This document shows, piece after piece, positions 8,116 through 17,348 of a DNA stretch of 64,000 bases. The notes below the pieces were generated by a model. It had not been told where the DNA came from and ran no database searches. It saw only the letters and a program-made list of their open reading frames with translations. Made by a program: the position numbers and the translations under genes. Every line of letters starts with the position of its first letter. Within the stretch, counting starts at the first letter, position 1. Source of the DNA: [Clostridium] celerecrescens 18A. Its GTDB lineage: Bacteria > Bacillota > Clostridia > Lachnospirales > Lachnospiraceae. The DNA lies in the NCBI RefSeq assembly GCF_002797975.1, contig NZ_PGET01000001.1, positions 1,488,001 through 1,552,000 of the forward strand. Reading direction: 5' to 3'.

Positions 8116-9859
8116 AGAGGTCCGGATGAAGAATGACATCGTGGATGTGATCTCGGGATACGTCAAGCTGCAGAAGAAGGGAAGCAATTATTTTGGTCTC
8201 TGTCCTTTTCACAATGAAAAGTCCCCTTCCTTTTCCGTATCTCCCGCTAAACAGATGTACTACTGCTTTGGCTGCGGTGCAGGCGGAAATGTACTGACGT
8301 TTATCATGGAATATGAAAACTATTCCTTTTCTGAGGCCCTAAAAGTTCTGGCAGACCGCTCAGGCGTGAAGCTTCCTGTGGCAGAGTACAGCAAGGAGGC
8401 GAGAGAGCAGGAAGATCTTAGGTCCGCTCTTTTGGATATCAATAAGCTGGCCGCCAGTTACTTTTATTACCAGCTTAAGAATCCTCAGGGTGAGACTGGC
8501 TACCGTTATTTAAGGGACAGGCAGCTGAGCGACGAAACCATCACCAGGTTCGGGCTTGGCTACTCCAATAAGACCAGCGATGATCTTTACCGGTATTTAA
8601 AGGGCAAGGGATATGACGATAATCTGTTAAAGCAGACCGGACTGGTGACCATAGAGGAACGGGGGACCTATGATAAGTTTTGGAACCGGGTCATGTTTCC
8701 TATTATGGATGTGAACAACCGGGTCATTGGTTTCGGCGGCCGGGTCATGGGAGCCGGGGAACCAAAGTATTTAAACTCGCCGGAGACTAAGCTTTTTGAT
8801 AAAAGCCGGAATTTATATGGTCTTAATTATGCCAGGCTTTCACGGGAAAAGTACATATTGATCTGCGAGGGTTACATGGATGTGATTGCGATGCACCAGG
8901 CCGGTTTTACCAATGCGGTGGCTTCTCTTGGAACGGCTTTCACCACCCAGCACGCCCAACTGTTAAAACGATATACGGATAAAGTGGTTCTCACATATGA
9001 CAGTGACGGCGCAGGCGTTAAGGCTTCCCTCCGTGCCATTCCCATTCTTAAGGAAGCGGGAATCTCCATTCGCGTGCTAAACATGCAGCCATATAAAGAT
9101 CCGGATGAGTTCATAAAGAATCAGGGAGCAGAAGAATTCCGTAAACGGATCGATGAGGCCCGCAACAGCTTCCTGTTTGAAATTGATGTATTGAAAAAGA
9201 ATTATAAAATGGATGATCCGGAGCAGAAAACAGAATTTTACAATCAGGTCGCCAGGAAGCTTTTAGAATTCCCAGAAGCATTGGAACGTGAGAATTATTT
9301 GGAGGCGGTATCCAGAGAATATTTTATCAATTATGATGATTTAAAACGTCTGGTCAACCGCTTGGGCGCTTCTCTGGGACCATCGGTTTCTGCTCAAAGG
9401 GAAGAAGAGGGGTACTTAAAAAACCAGAGGAAAAAGGAAAAGGAAGACGGTGTAAAGCAGTCCCAAAGGCTGTTACTCACCTGGCTCATTGAAAATCCAT
9501 TATTATTTGATAAGATTGAAGGAGTGATTACTCCCAATGATTTTATAGAAGAACTGTATCACAAGGTGGCACGGATGGTTTTTGACGGACACGCTGCCGG
9601 AACATTGAATCCGGCCGAGATCTTAAATCATTTTATTCATGATGAAGGTCAATACCGGGCAGTCGCAGGTCTTTTTCATGCGAGCTTAAAAGAGTCCCTA
9701 GATAATGAAGAGCAAAAAAAAGCGTTTTCGGAAACAATTATGAAAGTGAAAAAAAACAGTCTGGATTATGCCAGCCGTCATGCAGCGGGGATTTTGGAAC
9801 TGCAGAATATTATAAAGGAACAGGCTGCGCTAAAGGATTTGCATATTTCGCTGGATTAG
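8090..9859 (+). CDS. dnaG: DNA primase
   Basis: 589 residues, normal for bacterial DnaG, which makes RNA primers at the replication fork. The N-terminal CHC2 zinc finger is CPFH...CFGCGAGG (about residues 40-65). The catalytic core follows, and the TOPRIM domain contains ICEGYMDVIAMHQAG (about 260) and the acidic TYDSDGAG (about 305). The C-terminal 140 residues are the DnaB helicase-binding region. The start MRYSEEVIEEVR agrees with the family N-terminus, although its RBS spacing is long at about 12 nt. It is the second gene of the dgt-dnaG-rpoD operon; rpoD starts 39 bp later. Confidence 0.96.
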   Translation: MRYSEEVIEEVRMKNDIVDVISGYVKLQKKGSNYFGLCPFHNEKSPSFSVSPAKQMYYCFGCGAGGNVLTFIMEYENYSFSEALKVLADRSGVKLPVAEYSKEAREQEDLRSALLDINKLAASYFYYQLKNPQGETGYRYLRDRQLSDETITRFGLGYSNKTSDDLYRYLKGKGYDDNLLKQTGLVTIEERGTYDKFWNRVMFPIMDVNNRVIGFGGRVMGAGEPKYLNSPETKLFDKSRNLYGLNYARLSREKYILICEGYMDVIAMHQAGFTNAVASLGTAFTTQHAQLLKRYTDKVVLTYDSDGAGVKASLRAIPILKEAGISIRVLNMQPYKDPDEFIKNQGAEEFRKRIDEARNSFLFEIDVLKKNYKMDDPEQKTEFYNQVARKLLEFPEALERENYLEAVSREYFINYDDLKRLVNRLGASLGPSVSAQREEEGYLKNQRKKEKEDGVKQSQRLLLTWLIENPLLFDKIEGVITPNDFIEELYHKVARMVFDGHAAGTLNPAEILNHFIHDEGQYRAVAGLFHASLKESLDNEEQKKAFSETIMKVKKNSLDYASRHAAGILELQNIIKEQAALKDLHISLD

Positions 9860-9898
9860 GGTGTACACTATAGGCAGGCTGTGGAAGGATGGAAGAAC

Positions 9899-11104
9899 AT
9901 GGACGAGAATGTGAAGAAGGCAGCAGATAAGATGGTGGGGTCAAAAAAAACGGAAGAGGAACAGGCTGCAGAGCTGAAGGCTTTGGAGTCAGCCGCTGCA
10001 TTTGAGGAAAAATTAAATCAACTTCTTCTCCTGGCAAAAAAGAAACGGAATGTACTGGAAAACCAGGAGGTTCTGGATTTTTTTGTGGGAGAGAACTTAG
10101 ACTCAGATAAGCTGGATCAGATTTATGATTTTCTGGAAAGCAATAAGGTAGATGTACTTCAAATCGGCGGTGAAGATCTGGATCTTGATGAGGATCTGTT
10201 CATAGAAGAAGATATCGAGGATGAAGAAGAAATCGATATGGAAAGTATTGATTTATCTGTTCCGGAAGGTATCAGTGTGGAAGATCCGGTCCGCATGTAT
10301 TTGAAAGAGATCGGCAAGGTTCCTCTTCTTTCCAGTGAAGATGAGATTGAGCTTGCCAAGAGAATCGAGCTGGGTGACGATGATGCAAAGCAGAGGCTGA
10401 CAGAGGCCAATCTGCGCCTGGTGGTCAGTATTGCCAAGCGTTATGTCGGGCGGGGAATGCAGTTTTTAGATCTGATCCAGGAAGGAAACTTGGGACTTAT
10501 TAAGGCTGTGGAAAAGTTTGATTACCGGAAAGGTTATAAGTTCAGTACTTATGCGACCTGGTGGATCAGACAGGCCATCACCCGCGCCATTGCGGACCAG
10601 GCCCGCACCATCCGGATTCCGGTCCATATGGTAGAGACCATCAACCGCCTGGTTCGTGTATCCAGACAGCTTTTACAGGAGCTGGGCAGAGAGCCGGTGC
10701 CGGAGGAAATAGCCGCCAGAGCGGATATGCAGGTCGACCGGGTCAGAGAAATCATGAAGGTATCTCAGGAACCGGTATCCCTAGAGACGCCTATCGGAGA
10801 GGAAGAGGACAGTCATCTTGGAGATTTTATTCAGGATGAGCAGGTAGCTGTTCCCGCCGATGCCGCCACATTTACCATGCTCCATGAACAGCTGATGGAG
10901 GTGCTTGACACCTTAACCGAGCGGGAGCAAAAGGTCTTAAAGCTGCGTTTCGGACTTGATGACGGGCGGCCCAGAACCCTGGAAGAGGTAGGAAAAGAAT
11001 TTAATGTTACGAGAGAACGGATTCGTCAGATAGAGGCTAAAGCATTGCGTAAACTGCGCCATCCCAGCAGAAGCAAGAAGCTTAAGGATTATCTGGATGA
11101 TTAA
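9899..11104 (+). CDS. rpoD: Primary RNA polymerase sigma factor (sigma-A)
   Basis: 401 residues from ATG 9899 (GGAAGG about 10 bp upstream). A GTG at 9881 would add six residues and lacks an RBS. Region 1.1 (about 30-90) is followed by an acidic linker and region 1.2 ([17 protein letters not shown]). Region 2 contains [17 protein letters not shown] and [17 protein letters not shown], which recognise and melt the -10. Region 3 follows. Region 4 carries [18 protein letters not shown] and the helix-turn-helix [28 protein letters not shown] for -35 binding. It is the third gene of the macromolecular synthesis operon, with trmK 21 bp downstream. Confidence 0.97.
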   Translation: MDENVKKAADKMVGSKKTEEEQAAELKALESAAAFEEKLNQLLLLAKKKRNVLENQEVLDFFVGENLDSDKLDQIYDFLESNKVDVLQIGGEDLDLDEDLFIEEDIEDEEEIDMESIDLSVPEGISVEDPVRMYLKEIGKVPLLSSEDEIELAKRIELGDDDAKQRLTEANLRLVVSIAKRYVGRGMQFLDLIQEGNLGLIKAVEKFDYRKGYKFSTYATWWIRQAITRAIADQARTIRIPVHMVETINRLVRVSRQLLQELGREPVPEEIAARADMQVDRVREIMKVSQEPVSLETPIGEEEDSHLGDFIQDEQVAVPADAATFTMLHEQLMEVLDTLTEREQKVLKLRFGLDDGRPRTLEEVGKEFNVTRERIRQIEAKALRKLRHPSRSKKLKDYLDD

Positions 11105-11125
11105 GGATACAAGACGGAGTTTAAA

Positions 11126-11827
11126 ATGAAGTTATCAAGGCGTTTGGAAACAATCGCTTCCTTTGTTCCGGAAGGAAGCAGAATTGCAGATATTGGAACG
11201 GATCATGGTTATATTCCTATCCATCTGGTACAGGAAGGTAAAGCAAAATATGCCATTGCCATGGATGTGCGGAAGGGCCCCTTGTTAAGGGCCCAGGCCC
11301 ATATCCAGGAGGCAGGTTTACAAGCTCATGTTGAAGTCCGTTTAAGCGACGGACTTTTAAAATTAGAGCAGAACGAAGCGGACTGTGTGGTCATAGCTGG
11401 CATGGGCGGTGAACTGATCATACATATACTTGAGGAAGGCCGTAATTTATGGGAAGGCATTCCTTATTGGGTCCTGTCCCCCCACTCAGAACTGGACAAG
11501 GTGCGCAGATTCCTGGAAGAACAGGAATTTTTTATTGAGCGGGAGACTATGATAAAGGAAGAAGGAAAGTTCTATTCCGTAATGGGGATCAGCAGAAAGA
11601 TAAAAGCAGTAGAAAAAAATGAACGCGAGATTTCCTACCGCTATGGCAGGAGCCTTCTGGAATCCAAAGATCCTGTTTTAAAGGAATATTTAAAAAAGGA
11701 AGAAGAGCAGCTGGAGCAGATCATGAGAGGGCTTTCCGTGAGCCAATCGGAGGCAGCGGTCAGAAGAATGGAAGAGCTGAAGCTGGAACTAGCCTATAAC
11801 AAGGAGGCACAGGATGCAGTGCGATAA
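11126..11827 (+). CDS. trmK: tRNA (adenine(22)-N(1))-methyltransferase
   Basis: 233 residues of the TrmK/YqfN family. It is a Rossmann-fold SAM-dependent enzyme that methylates N1 of A22 in tRNA. The SAM-binding motif I is IADIGTDHGYIPI (about residues 20-32). The catalytic-loop GMGGELI (about 92-98) and SPHSELDKVRRFL (about 118) are characteristic. The C-terminal 60 residues are predicted coiled coil, as in the family. It sits between rpoD and the Nif3-family gene, the usual Firmicute order, and overlaps the next gene by 14 bp, indicating translational coupling. Confidence 0.9.
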   Translation: MKLSRRLETIASFVPEGSRIADIGTDHGYIPIHLVQEGKAKYAIAMDVRKGPLLRAQAHIQEAGLQAHVEVRLSDGLLKLEQNEADCVVIAGMGGELIIHILEEGRNLWEGIPYWVLSPHSELDKVRRFLEEQEFFIERETMIKEEGKFYSVMGISRKIKAVEKNEREISYRYGRSLLESKDPVLKEYLKKEEEQLEQIMRGLSVSQSEAAVRRMEELKLELAYNKEAQDAVR

Positions 11828-12635
11828 ACTCATAGAAAAACTGGAACTGCTGGCTCCGCCAGTCTGTGCCTGTGATTGGGATAATGTGGGCCTTTTAGCG
11901 GGCCGTAGTGATAAAGAAGTAAAAAAGGTTTTTATTGCCTTAGATGCTACTGACGAAGTTGTCGAAAATGCTGTCCGGTGGGGAGCAGATTTATTGATTA
12001 CCCACCATCCCCTTATTTTCAAGCCTTTAAATAGAATTAATGACAAAGATTTTATATCCAGACGTATTTTAAGCCTGATCCGCAATGACATTTCTTACTA
12101 TGCCATGCATACAAACTTTGATGCTGCACCTGGATGTATGGCTGATGCGGCCGCTGGAAAGCTTGGTCTTACAGATTTAAACGTACTGGATAAAGAAGGC
12201 ATGATGACGAAAGAAACATCGGAAGGTTCCAGGGAAATGGTATATGGAATCGGGAAAACGGGGTATCTTAAGGAAGAGATGACGGTAAAGGAGATCGCTG
12301 TTCTTGTGAAGGAGCGGTTTCGTCTTCCCTTTGTCACGGTTTATGGAGAGGCAGCACCAGGAGAGACCGTGCGTTTTGTAGGCATAAGCCCTGGATCCGG
12401 AGGAAGTATGATCAAACCGGCTTTGGCTGCAGGTGTGAAAGTCTTTATTACAGGCGATATCGGCCACCATAATGGGATTGATGCCGCTGCAAACCATATG
12501 GCAGTCATTGATGCCGGCCATTACGGCCTGGAATATCTGTTTTTGGACTTTCTGGAAGAGTATCTGAAGAAAGAAGTAGGGGAGGACTTAGAAATCTGCA
12601 AGGCAGAAGTGGAATTTCCTGAAACATTCATATAA
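11814..12635 (+). CDS. Nif3-like dinuclear metal center protein
   Basis: 273 residues of the NIF3/YqfO family (PF01784). Metal-binding histidines are visible in LLITHHPLIFKPL (about residues 64-76), YYAMHTNFDAAPGG-like YAMHTNFD (about 100), and DAGHYGLEYLFL near 230. The length indicates the short form without the full PII-like insert. Nif3 proteins form hexameric toroids. They have been proposed as GTP cyclohydrolase I type 2 enzymes or metallochaperones, but their function remains unsettled. AAGGAGG precedes ATG 11814, which lies inside the end of trmK. The nucleoside kinase follows 11 bp later. Confidence 0.88.
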   Translation: MQCDKLIEKLELLAPPVCACDWDNVGLLAGRSDKEVKKVFIALDATDEVVENAVRWGADLLITHHPLIFKPLNRINDKDFISRRILSLIRNDISYYAMHTNFDAAPGCMADAAAGKLGLTDLNVLDKEGMMTKETSEGSREMVYGIGKTGYLKEEMTVKEIAVLVKERFRLPFVTVYGEAAPGETVRFVGISPGSGGSMIKPALAAGVKVFITGDIGHHNGIDAAANHMAVIDAGHYGLEYLFLDFLEEYLKKEVGEDLEICKAEVEFPETFI

Positions 12636-12646
12636 GGAGGAAGCGA

Positions 12647-14308
12647 ATGGCAGTTGTTACGATAAACGGTGTTGAAAAGCAATACCCAATTGGCACGTCT
12701 TATCAAGATATTGCAAAAGAATATCAGCCCCAGTATGAAAATGATATCTTACTGGTCAGCATAAACGGAAAATTAAGTGAACTCCATAAAAAAGTCCAGT
12801 TTGACTGCAGCCTTCGATTCTTTACTGGGAAAGATCAGCCCGGAATCCAGACTTATCACAGAAGCGCTATATTTGTAATGATGAAAGCCTTTTATGATGT
12901 GGCTGGCGCAGAAAATATTGAAAAAGTGACTGTGGATTTTTCTCTTGGAAAAGGCTATTATATGCAGGCTCACGGAAAAATCGGACTGACCGAGGAACTG
13001 CTTTCCCGGGTAAAATCTCGCATGCAGGATTATGTGAGCCAAAAAATCCCGATTATGAAACGGAGCGTAAACACGGATGATGCCATTGATTTATTTCACA
13101 AGCACCGGATGTATGACAAAGAAAGACTGTTTCGCTACCGCCGCGTCTCCCGTGTCAATATCTACAGCATAGGCGGCTTTGAAGATTACTATTATGGATA
13201 CATGGTACAGAATACCGGATATATTAAGTATTTTGACCTGATATTACATGATGACGGCTTTATGCTCATGCTGCCCCAGAAGGAAAACCCCAAAGAAGTT
13301 CCTGTTTTCGAGCCGGAAAAGAAAAAGAAGCTGTTCCGGGTGCTGAAGGAGAGTGTAAAATGGGGGGAACGGCTGAATGTATCCCATGTAGGCGCTCTGA
13401 ATGAAGAAATTGCATCGGGAAATATCAATGAACTGATTTTAATTCAGGAGGCTTTACAGGAAAAGAAAATTGCTGAGATCGCAGAACGAATTGGCGCCGA
13501 CAGGAGCAAAAAATTTGTTATGATCGCCGGACCGTCCTCATCCGGAAAAACTACCTTTTCCCACCGGCTGTCCGTTCAGCTAAAGGCTCAGGGAATGATA
13601 CCTCATCCCATTGCTGTGGACGATTATTTTGTTAATCGGGTAGACAGTCCGAAAAATCCGGACGGAAGCTACAATTATGAGGTCCTGGAAAGCCTTGATA
13701 TTGAACAGTTTAATAAAGACATGACGGCCCTTCTGGCAGGAGAAACAGTGGAAATGCCGCGGTACCAATTTAAAACAGGGGTCAGGGAGTATAGAGGCGA
13801 TTATCTCAAACTGGGAGAAGATGATATCCTGGTGATCGAAGGAATCCATTGCTTAAATGACAGGCTCTCCTATACCCTGCCAAAGGAAAGTAAATTCCGT
13901 GTATATGTAAGTGCACTGACTCAGTTGAATATTGATGAACACAACCGGATTCCAACAACCGATTGCCGTCTGATCCGTCGGATGGTACGGGATGCCAGAA
14001 CAAGAGGAGCTTCCGCGCAGGACACCATACGCATGTGGCCGGCGGTGAGAGCAGGAGAGGAGGAGTATATTTTCCCCTTCCAGGAATCTGCGGACATGAT
14101 GTTCAACTCAGCTACGGTCTATGAACTGGCTGTTCTGAAGCAGTATGCAGAACCGCTGTTATTCGGTATTCCAAGAGAATCCCCGGAATATATGGAAGCA
14201 AAGCGCATGTTAAAATTCCTTGACTATTTTCTTGGGGTCAATTGTGAGGATATTCCCCGCAATTCCATTGTCAGAGAATTTATTGGAGGAAGCTGTTTTA
14301 AGGTTTAA
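12647..14308 (+). CDS. TGS-domain nucleoside (uridine) kinase
   Basis: 553 residues. The N-terminal part (about 1-60) resembles a TGS domain, and about 60-230 resembles the threonyl-tRNA synthetase second additional domain. The C-terminal half is a phosphoribulokinase/uridine kinase: Walker A GPSSSGKTTFSHRL (about 290), VDDYF (about 325), and Walker B-like DILVIEGIHCLND (about 395). This fusion is common in Clostridia and is annotated as nucleoside kinase. Its substrate is presumed to be uridine or cytidine, and its N-terminal domains hint at RNA contact, but that is inference. RBS AAGGAGGAAG. It ends the operon that begins at dgt. Confidence 0.85.
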   Translation: MAVVTINGVEKQYPIGTSYQDIAKEYQPQYENDILLVSINGKLSELHKKVQFDCSLRFFTGKDQPGIQTYHRSAIFVMMKAFYDVAGAENIEKVTVDFSLGKGYYMQAHGKIGLTEELLSRVKSRMQDYVSQKIPIMKRSVNTDDAIDLFHKHRMYDKERLFRYRRVSRVNIYSIGGFEDYYYGYMVQNTGYIKYFDLILHDDGFMLMLPQKENPKEVPVFEPEKKKKLFRVLKESVKWGERLNVSHVGALNEEIASGNINELILIQEALQEKKIAEIAERIGADRSKKFVMIAGPSSSGKTTFSHRLSVQLKAQGMIPHPIAVDDYFVNRVDSPKNPDGSYNYEVLESLDIEQFNKDMTALLAGETVEMPRYQFKTGVREYRGDYLKLGEDDILVIEGIHCLNDRLSYTLPKESKFRVYVSALTQLNIDEHNRIPTTDCRLIRRMVRDARTRGASAQDTIRMWPAVRAGEEEYIFPFQESADMMFNSATVYELAVLKQYAEPLLFGIPRESPEYMEAKRMLKFLDYFLGVNCEDIPRNSIVREFIGGSCFKV

Positions 14309-14344
14309 AACGGAAAGTAGCTTTACAAATAAAGAAATATATGA

Positions 14345-14443
14345 TATGTTATTATAGTTTGTGAGAAGCTTTCTTTTTGCTTTTTACAAAAGGTGCTGGT
14401 TTTTAGCGCCGTCCATCCGATTATGAAAACAGTTTTTCATAAT
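14345..14443 (+). repeat. Structured intergenic repeat, copy B (upstream of rnpB)
   Basis: It matches copy A at 5948-6045 in order and sequence. A TATAGTTTGTGA segment lies at 14353-14364 and a weak GAAGC/GCTTT hairpin at 14365-14383. GGTGCT/AGCGCC (14392-14410, 7-nt loop) follows, then GTCCATCCG, then ATTATGAAAA/TTTTCATAAT (14420-14443, 4-nt loop). A 20-mer at 14411-14430 is identical to 6001-6020. The second hairpin differs in sequence from copy A yet still pairs. It ends two bases before the RNase P RNA helix. A possible promoter TTTACA (14322-14327), 17 bp, TATGTT (14345-14350) lies at its start. Confidence 0.6.
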
Positions 14444-14445
14444 AT

Positions 14446-14798
14446 AGTTTTGAGTAAGACAAATGGCCGCAGCTGCAAAGCCGAAAGGCTGCAGGTGAGG
14501 AAAGTCCGGGCTTCACAGGGCAGGATGCCAGATAACGTCTGGCGGAGGCGACTCCAGGGAAAGTGCAACAGAAATATACCGCCGCTTCATGCGGTAAGGG
14601 TGGAAAGGTGGTGTAAGAGACCACCGCCCTTCTGGTAACAGGAGGGGTCCATGTAAACCCCATCCGAAGCAAGACCGAACAGGGAGCATAAGGCGGCCCG
14701 TCTGCTCCCGGGTAGGTCGCTTGAGCCTGCTGGTGACGGCAGGCCTAGATAGATGGCCATTCAACGACATAACCCGGCTTATCGTCTTGCTCAAAACT
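14446..14798 (+). ncRNA. rnpB: RNase P RNA, bacterial class A
   Basis: Catalytic RNA of ribonuclease P, which matures tRNA 5' ends. The conserved core blocks are present: GAGGAAAGTCCGGGC near 14496, and toward the 3' side CAAGACCGAACAGGG, GGGTAGGTCGCTTGAGCC, and AGATAGATGGCC with CAACGACATAACCCGGCTTA. The terminal P1 helix is exact over 15 bp apart from G-U pairing: AGTTTTGAGTAAGAC (14446-14460) with GTCTTGCTCAAAACT (14784-14798). It lies between the nucleoside kinase and the end of pyrI. The whole gap 14309-14904 is accounted for by copy B, rnpB and a terminator. Confidence 0.96.
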
Positions 14799-14861
14799 TA
14801 AAAAAGTGGATACGTATGCAATGTCTCTGTTTCTTATCAGAGCAAGCCATATGGAAAGAAT

Positions 14862-14902
14862 AAAAAAACTGCCTTCCTTGTATACAGGGAAGGCAGTTTT
14901 TG
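14862..14902 (-). terminator. Terminator of pyrBI (possibly bidirectional)
   Basis: AAAACTGCCTTCC and GGAAGGCAGTTTT flank a short loop, with A and T tracts on the two sides. It can terminate pyrI transcription on the minus strand and read-through from rnpB on the plus strand. Confidence 0.8.
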
Positions 14903-14904
14903 AA

Positions 14905-15330
14905 TTATTTCGAATATTTTTCTTCGCAATACCGGCAGCGGTAAACTTCTTTCTGCTCATCGGCAAGATAAAATACATGAGGAAGCCCCTGCTCGATGGA
15001 GGTAATGCAGCGGGGGTTTTTGCATTGAATCACGTTGGTGATCTTATTAGGAAGGCTTAAGGTCTTCTTTTCCACAATCAGGTTATCCTTTATAATGTTA
15101 ACCGTAATGTTATGGTCAATGTATCCCAGAATGTCTAAATCAATGTGGTCTAAGCCGCCTTCAATTTTTATGATGTCCTTTTTTCCCATCTTATTGCTTC
15201 TTGCATTCTTAATGATGGCAACCTGGCAATCCAGCTTGTCCAGACCCAGGTTATAATAGATTTCCAGACTTTTGCCGGCTTCAATGTGGTCTAATACGAT
15301 TCCTTCTTTTAATCCGCTGATATTTAACAT
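14905..15330 (-). CDS. pyrI: Aspartate carbamoyltransferase regulatory subunit
   Basis: 141 residues, read on the minus strand. PyrI binds CTP/ATP and zinc and holds PyrB trimers in the allosteric holoenzyme of pyrimidine synthesis. The N-terminal allosteric domain begins [21 protein letters not shown]. The C-terminal zinc domain has the four cysteines in CKNPRCI (about residue 107) and CRYCEEKY (about 134). It overlaps the end of pyrB by 7 bp, so the two are coupled, and a terminator follows. Confidence 0.95.
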   Translation of the reverse strand: MLNISGLKEGIVLDHIEAGKSLEIYYNLGLDKLDCQVAIIKNARSNKMGKKDIIKIEGGLDHIDLDILGYIDHNITVNIIKDNLIVEKKTLSLPNKITNVIQCKNPRCITSIEQGLPHVFYLADEQKEVYRCRYCEEKYSK

Positions 15331-16247
15331 GATTTTTCTACCTCCAGTAATGTCATGATAAGAGCCATACGCACATACACGCCGTACTGTGCCTGCTTAA
15401 AGTAGGCGGCTCGGGGATCCTCGTCAACCTCCACTGAGATTTCGTTGACTCTTGGAAGAGGGTGAAGAACATACATATCTTCTTTCGCCAGTTTCATTTT
15501 CTTTTTGTCCAGAATGTAGCAGTCTTTTAAACGGATGTAATCTTCCTCGTTGAAGAAGCGTTCCTTCTGGACGCGGGTCATATAGAGGATATCAAGAGAA
15601 GGCATGGCATCGTCAAGGCTGTCCATTTCTACAAATTCAATGTTATTGGCTTTCAGTACATCTTCTCGGATGTATTCAGGCACCCGCAGCTCTGGGGGGG
15701 AAATTAAGATGAATTTGATGTTTTCGTAACGAACAAGAGCATTAATCAGAGAGTGAACCGTGCGGCCAAATTTTAAGTCGCCACAGAGGCCAATGGTCAG
15801 ATCATTCAAACGGCCTTTTAAAGAATTGATGGAAAGCAGATCAGTAAGGGTCTGGGTCGGATGCTGGTGGCCTCCGTCACCGGCATTGATTACCGGTATG
15901 CTGGAATGGTTGGCAGCTACCAGTGGAGCCCCTTCCTTTGGATGTCTCATGGCACATATGTCTGCGTAGCAGGAGAGAACCCGAATGGTATCAGCAACAC
16001 TTTCTCCTTTTGCGGCAGAACTGGAGTCGGCAGAAGAAAAGCCTAGTACACTGCCGCCCAGATTTAACATGGCAGCCTCGAAACTCAAACGAGTTCTTGT
16101 ACTTGGCTCATAAAATAATGTCGCTAATTTTTTTCCATCGCATACATGAGAATATTTTGGAAGATTTTCTTCGATATCTTTCGCCAGGTCTAAGAGTTGT
16201 CCTGTCTCTTCCACACTAAAGTCTAACGGGTTAAGTAAATGTCTCAT
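15324..16247 (-). CDS. pyrB: Aspartate carbamoyltransferase catalytic subunit
   Basis: 307 residues. It catalyses carbamoyl phosphate plus L-aspartate to N-carbamoylaspartate. The carbamoyl-phosphate motif is [15 protein letters not shown] (about residues 47-61). [10 protein letters not shown] (about 128) and HPLPRVNEI (about 262) form the rest of the active site. It is of normal length and intact. It is the first gene of pyrBI on the minus strand. The GAGATTCT upstream on that strand is a modest RBS. No PyrR-type attenuator was seen in the short leader. Confidence 0.96.
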   Translation of the reverse strand: MRHLLNPLDFSVEETGQLLDLAKDIEENLPKYSHVCDGKKLATLFYEPSTRTRLSFEAAMLNLGGSVLGFSSADSSSAAKGESVADTIRVLSCYADICAMRHPKEGAPLVAANHSSIPVINAGDGGHQHPTQTLTDLLSINSLKGRLNDLTIGLCGDLKFGRTVHSLINALVRYENIKFILISPPELRVPEYIREDVLKANNIEFVEMDSLDDAMPSLDILYMTRVQKERFFNEEDYIRLKDCYILDKKKMKLAKEDMYVLHPLPRVNEISVEVDEDPRAAYFKQAQYGVYVRMALIMTLLEVEKSC

Positions 16248-16296
16248 AAGAATCTCCTTTATCCACTAAATTATGGTTTAAAATTCTATCCCATCT

Positions 16297-16325
16297 ATTA
16301 TACAGTATCCATTAGAATATTTCCA
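16297..16325 (-). promoter_or_regulatory. Candidate pyrB promoter
   Basis: On the minus strand TATAAT occupies 16302-16297, with a weak TGGAAA at 16325-16320, 17 bp upstream. Confidence 0.45.
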
Positions 16326-16430
16326 CACTTTTTTTAAATTTATGATATAATCTTTTCGTATGCCTTTTTTCCAGTAATTAACAGCTTCCCTCCTGTAAGG
16401 AATATTTAAGGAAGCGTAAGAAAATAAAGA

Positions 16431-16511
16431 ATGACCGATTGAAATATCTTGTTGTATAATGTGTATGCAAAGTCAAGTATCCTACAGCAGGTTCAGGATC
16501 GTTGATACTTG
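16431..16511 (+). promoter_or_regulatory. Candidate promoter and leader hairpin of ABC cassette
   Basis: Within the 345-bp divergent gap between pyrB and the ABC ATPase, ATGACC (16431-16436) and TATAAT (16455-16460) have an 18-bp spacer. Just downstream CAAGTATC (16474-16481) pairs with GATACTTG (16504-16511). No known riboswitch was recognised in the rest of the gap. Confidence 0.45.
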
Positions 16512-16592
16512 CAGCATTCGCCAGATACAAGAATTCCTGCATTCCTGTGCCTGGCTCATTGCTTGTGAAAATAAAGAAAGGGGGTGTCTGTT

Positions 16593-17348
16593 TTGGCGGA
16601 AAGAAAGTCACCTATGATTCAGGTCAAGAATCTCTACAAGGTGTACAAAGTGGGAAACACAAAGGTCTATGCGTTAAACGGTGTGGACTTTACTATAAAT
16701 AAGGGAGAGTTCTGTGCGATCGTGGGCCCCTCCGGTTCCGGTAAATCCACTCTCTTAAATATGTTGGCCGGCCTTGAGAAGCCGTCAAAGGGAGAGATTG
16801 TCATTGGCGGGAGCCATATAGAAAAGCTTTCAGAAAATCAGCTGGTATCATTCCGCAGAAAGCACGTGGGTTTTATTTTTCAGTCTTATAATCTTTTACA
16901 GACTATGAACGCGGTGGAGAATGTGGCTATGCCTCTGTCATTTCGTGGAGTGCCAAAGAAAACTAGAAATGAAAAGGCAAAGGAATACATAAAGCTGGTG
17001 GGGCTTGAGAAACAGATGAAGCATATGGCCAATGAGATGTCAGGAGGTCAGCAGCAGAGAGTCGGTATTGCAAGAGCTTTGGCAGTAGACCCTAAGATCA
17101 TCTTTGCGGATGAGCCAACTGGAAACTTAGATTCCAAGACTACCAGAGAAATTTTAAGTTTAATGCAGAAAATCGTGAGGGAGCAGAATCAGACTTTGGT
17201 CATGGTTACACATGATAATTATATTGCAAAGTTTGCTGACAGACAATTCCATATAGTAGATGGAAAGATCGTTAAAATCGAAGAACAGCATCATGAGGAA
17301 CAGCATCATGAGGATACGAAGGAGGACATGGGATATGAAGAAGGTTAG
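16593..17348 (+). CDS. ABC transporter ATP-binding protein (MacB/LolD type)
   Basis: 251 residues from TTG 16593, with AAAGGGGG 8 bp upstream; GTG 16584 and ATG 16614 are alternatives with poorer context. Walker A GPSGSGKSTLL (about residue 46), Q-loop FIFQSYNLL, signature MSGGQQQRVGIARAL, Walker B KIIFADEPTGNLDS and H-loop MVTHD are intact. This is the three-component exporter class that works with FtsX-like permeases. The C-terminus contains a short HHEEQHHE repeat. The gene overlaps the next by 14 bp and forms a cassette with the secreted protein and permease that follow. Confidence 0.9.
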   Translation: MAERKSPMIQVKNLYKVYKVGNTKVYALNGVDFTINKGEFCAIVGPSGSGKSTLLNMLAGLEKPSKGEIVIGGSHIEKLSENQLVSFRRKHVGFIFQSYNLLQTMNAVENVAMPLSFRGVPKKTRNEKAKEYIKLVGLEKQMKHMANEMSGGQQQRVGIARALAVDPKIIFADEPTGNLDSKTTREILSLMQKIVREQNQTLVMVTHDNYIAKFADRQFHIVDGKIVKIEEQHHEEQHHEDTKEDMGYEEG

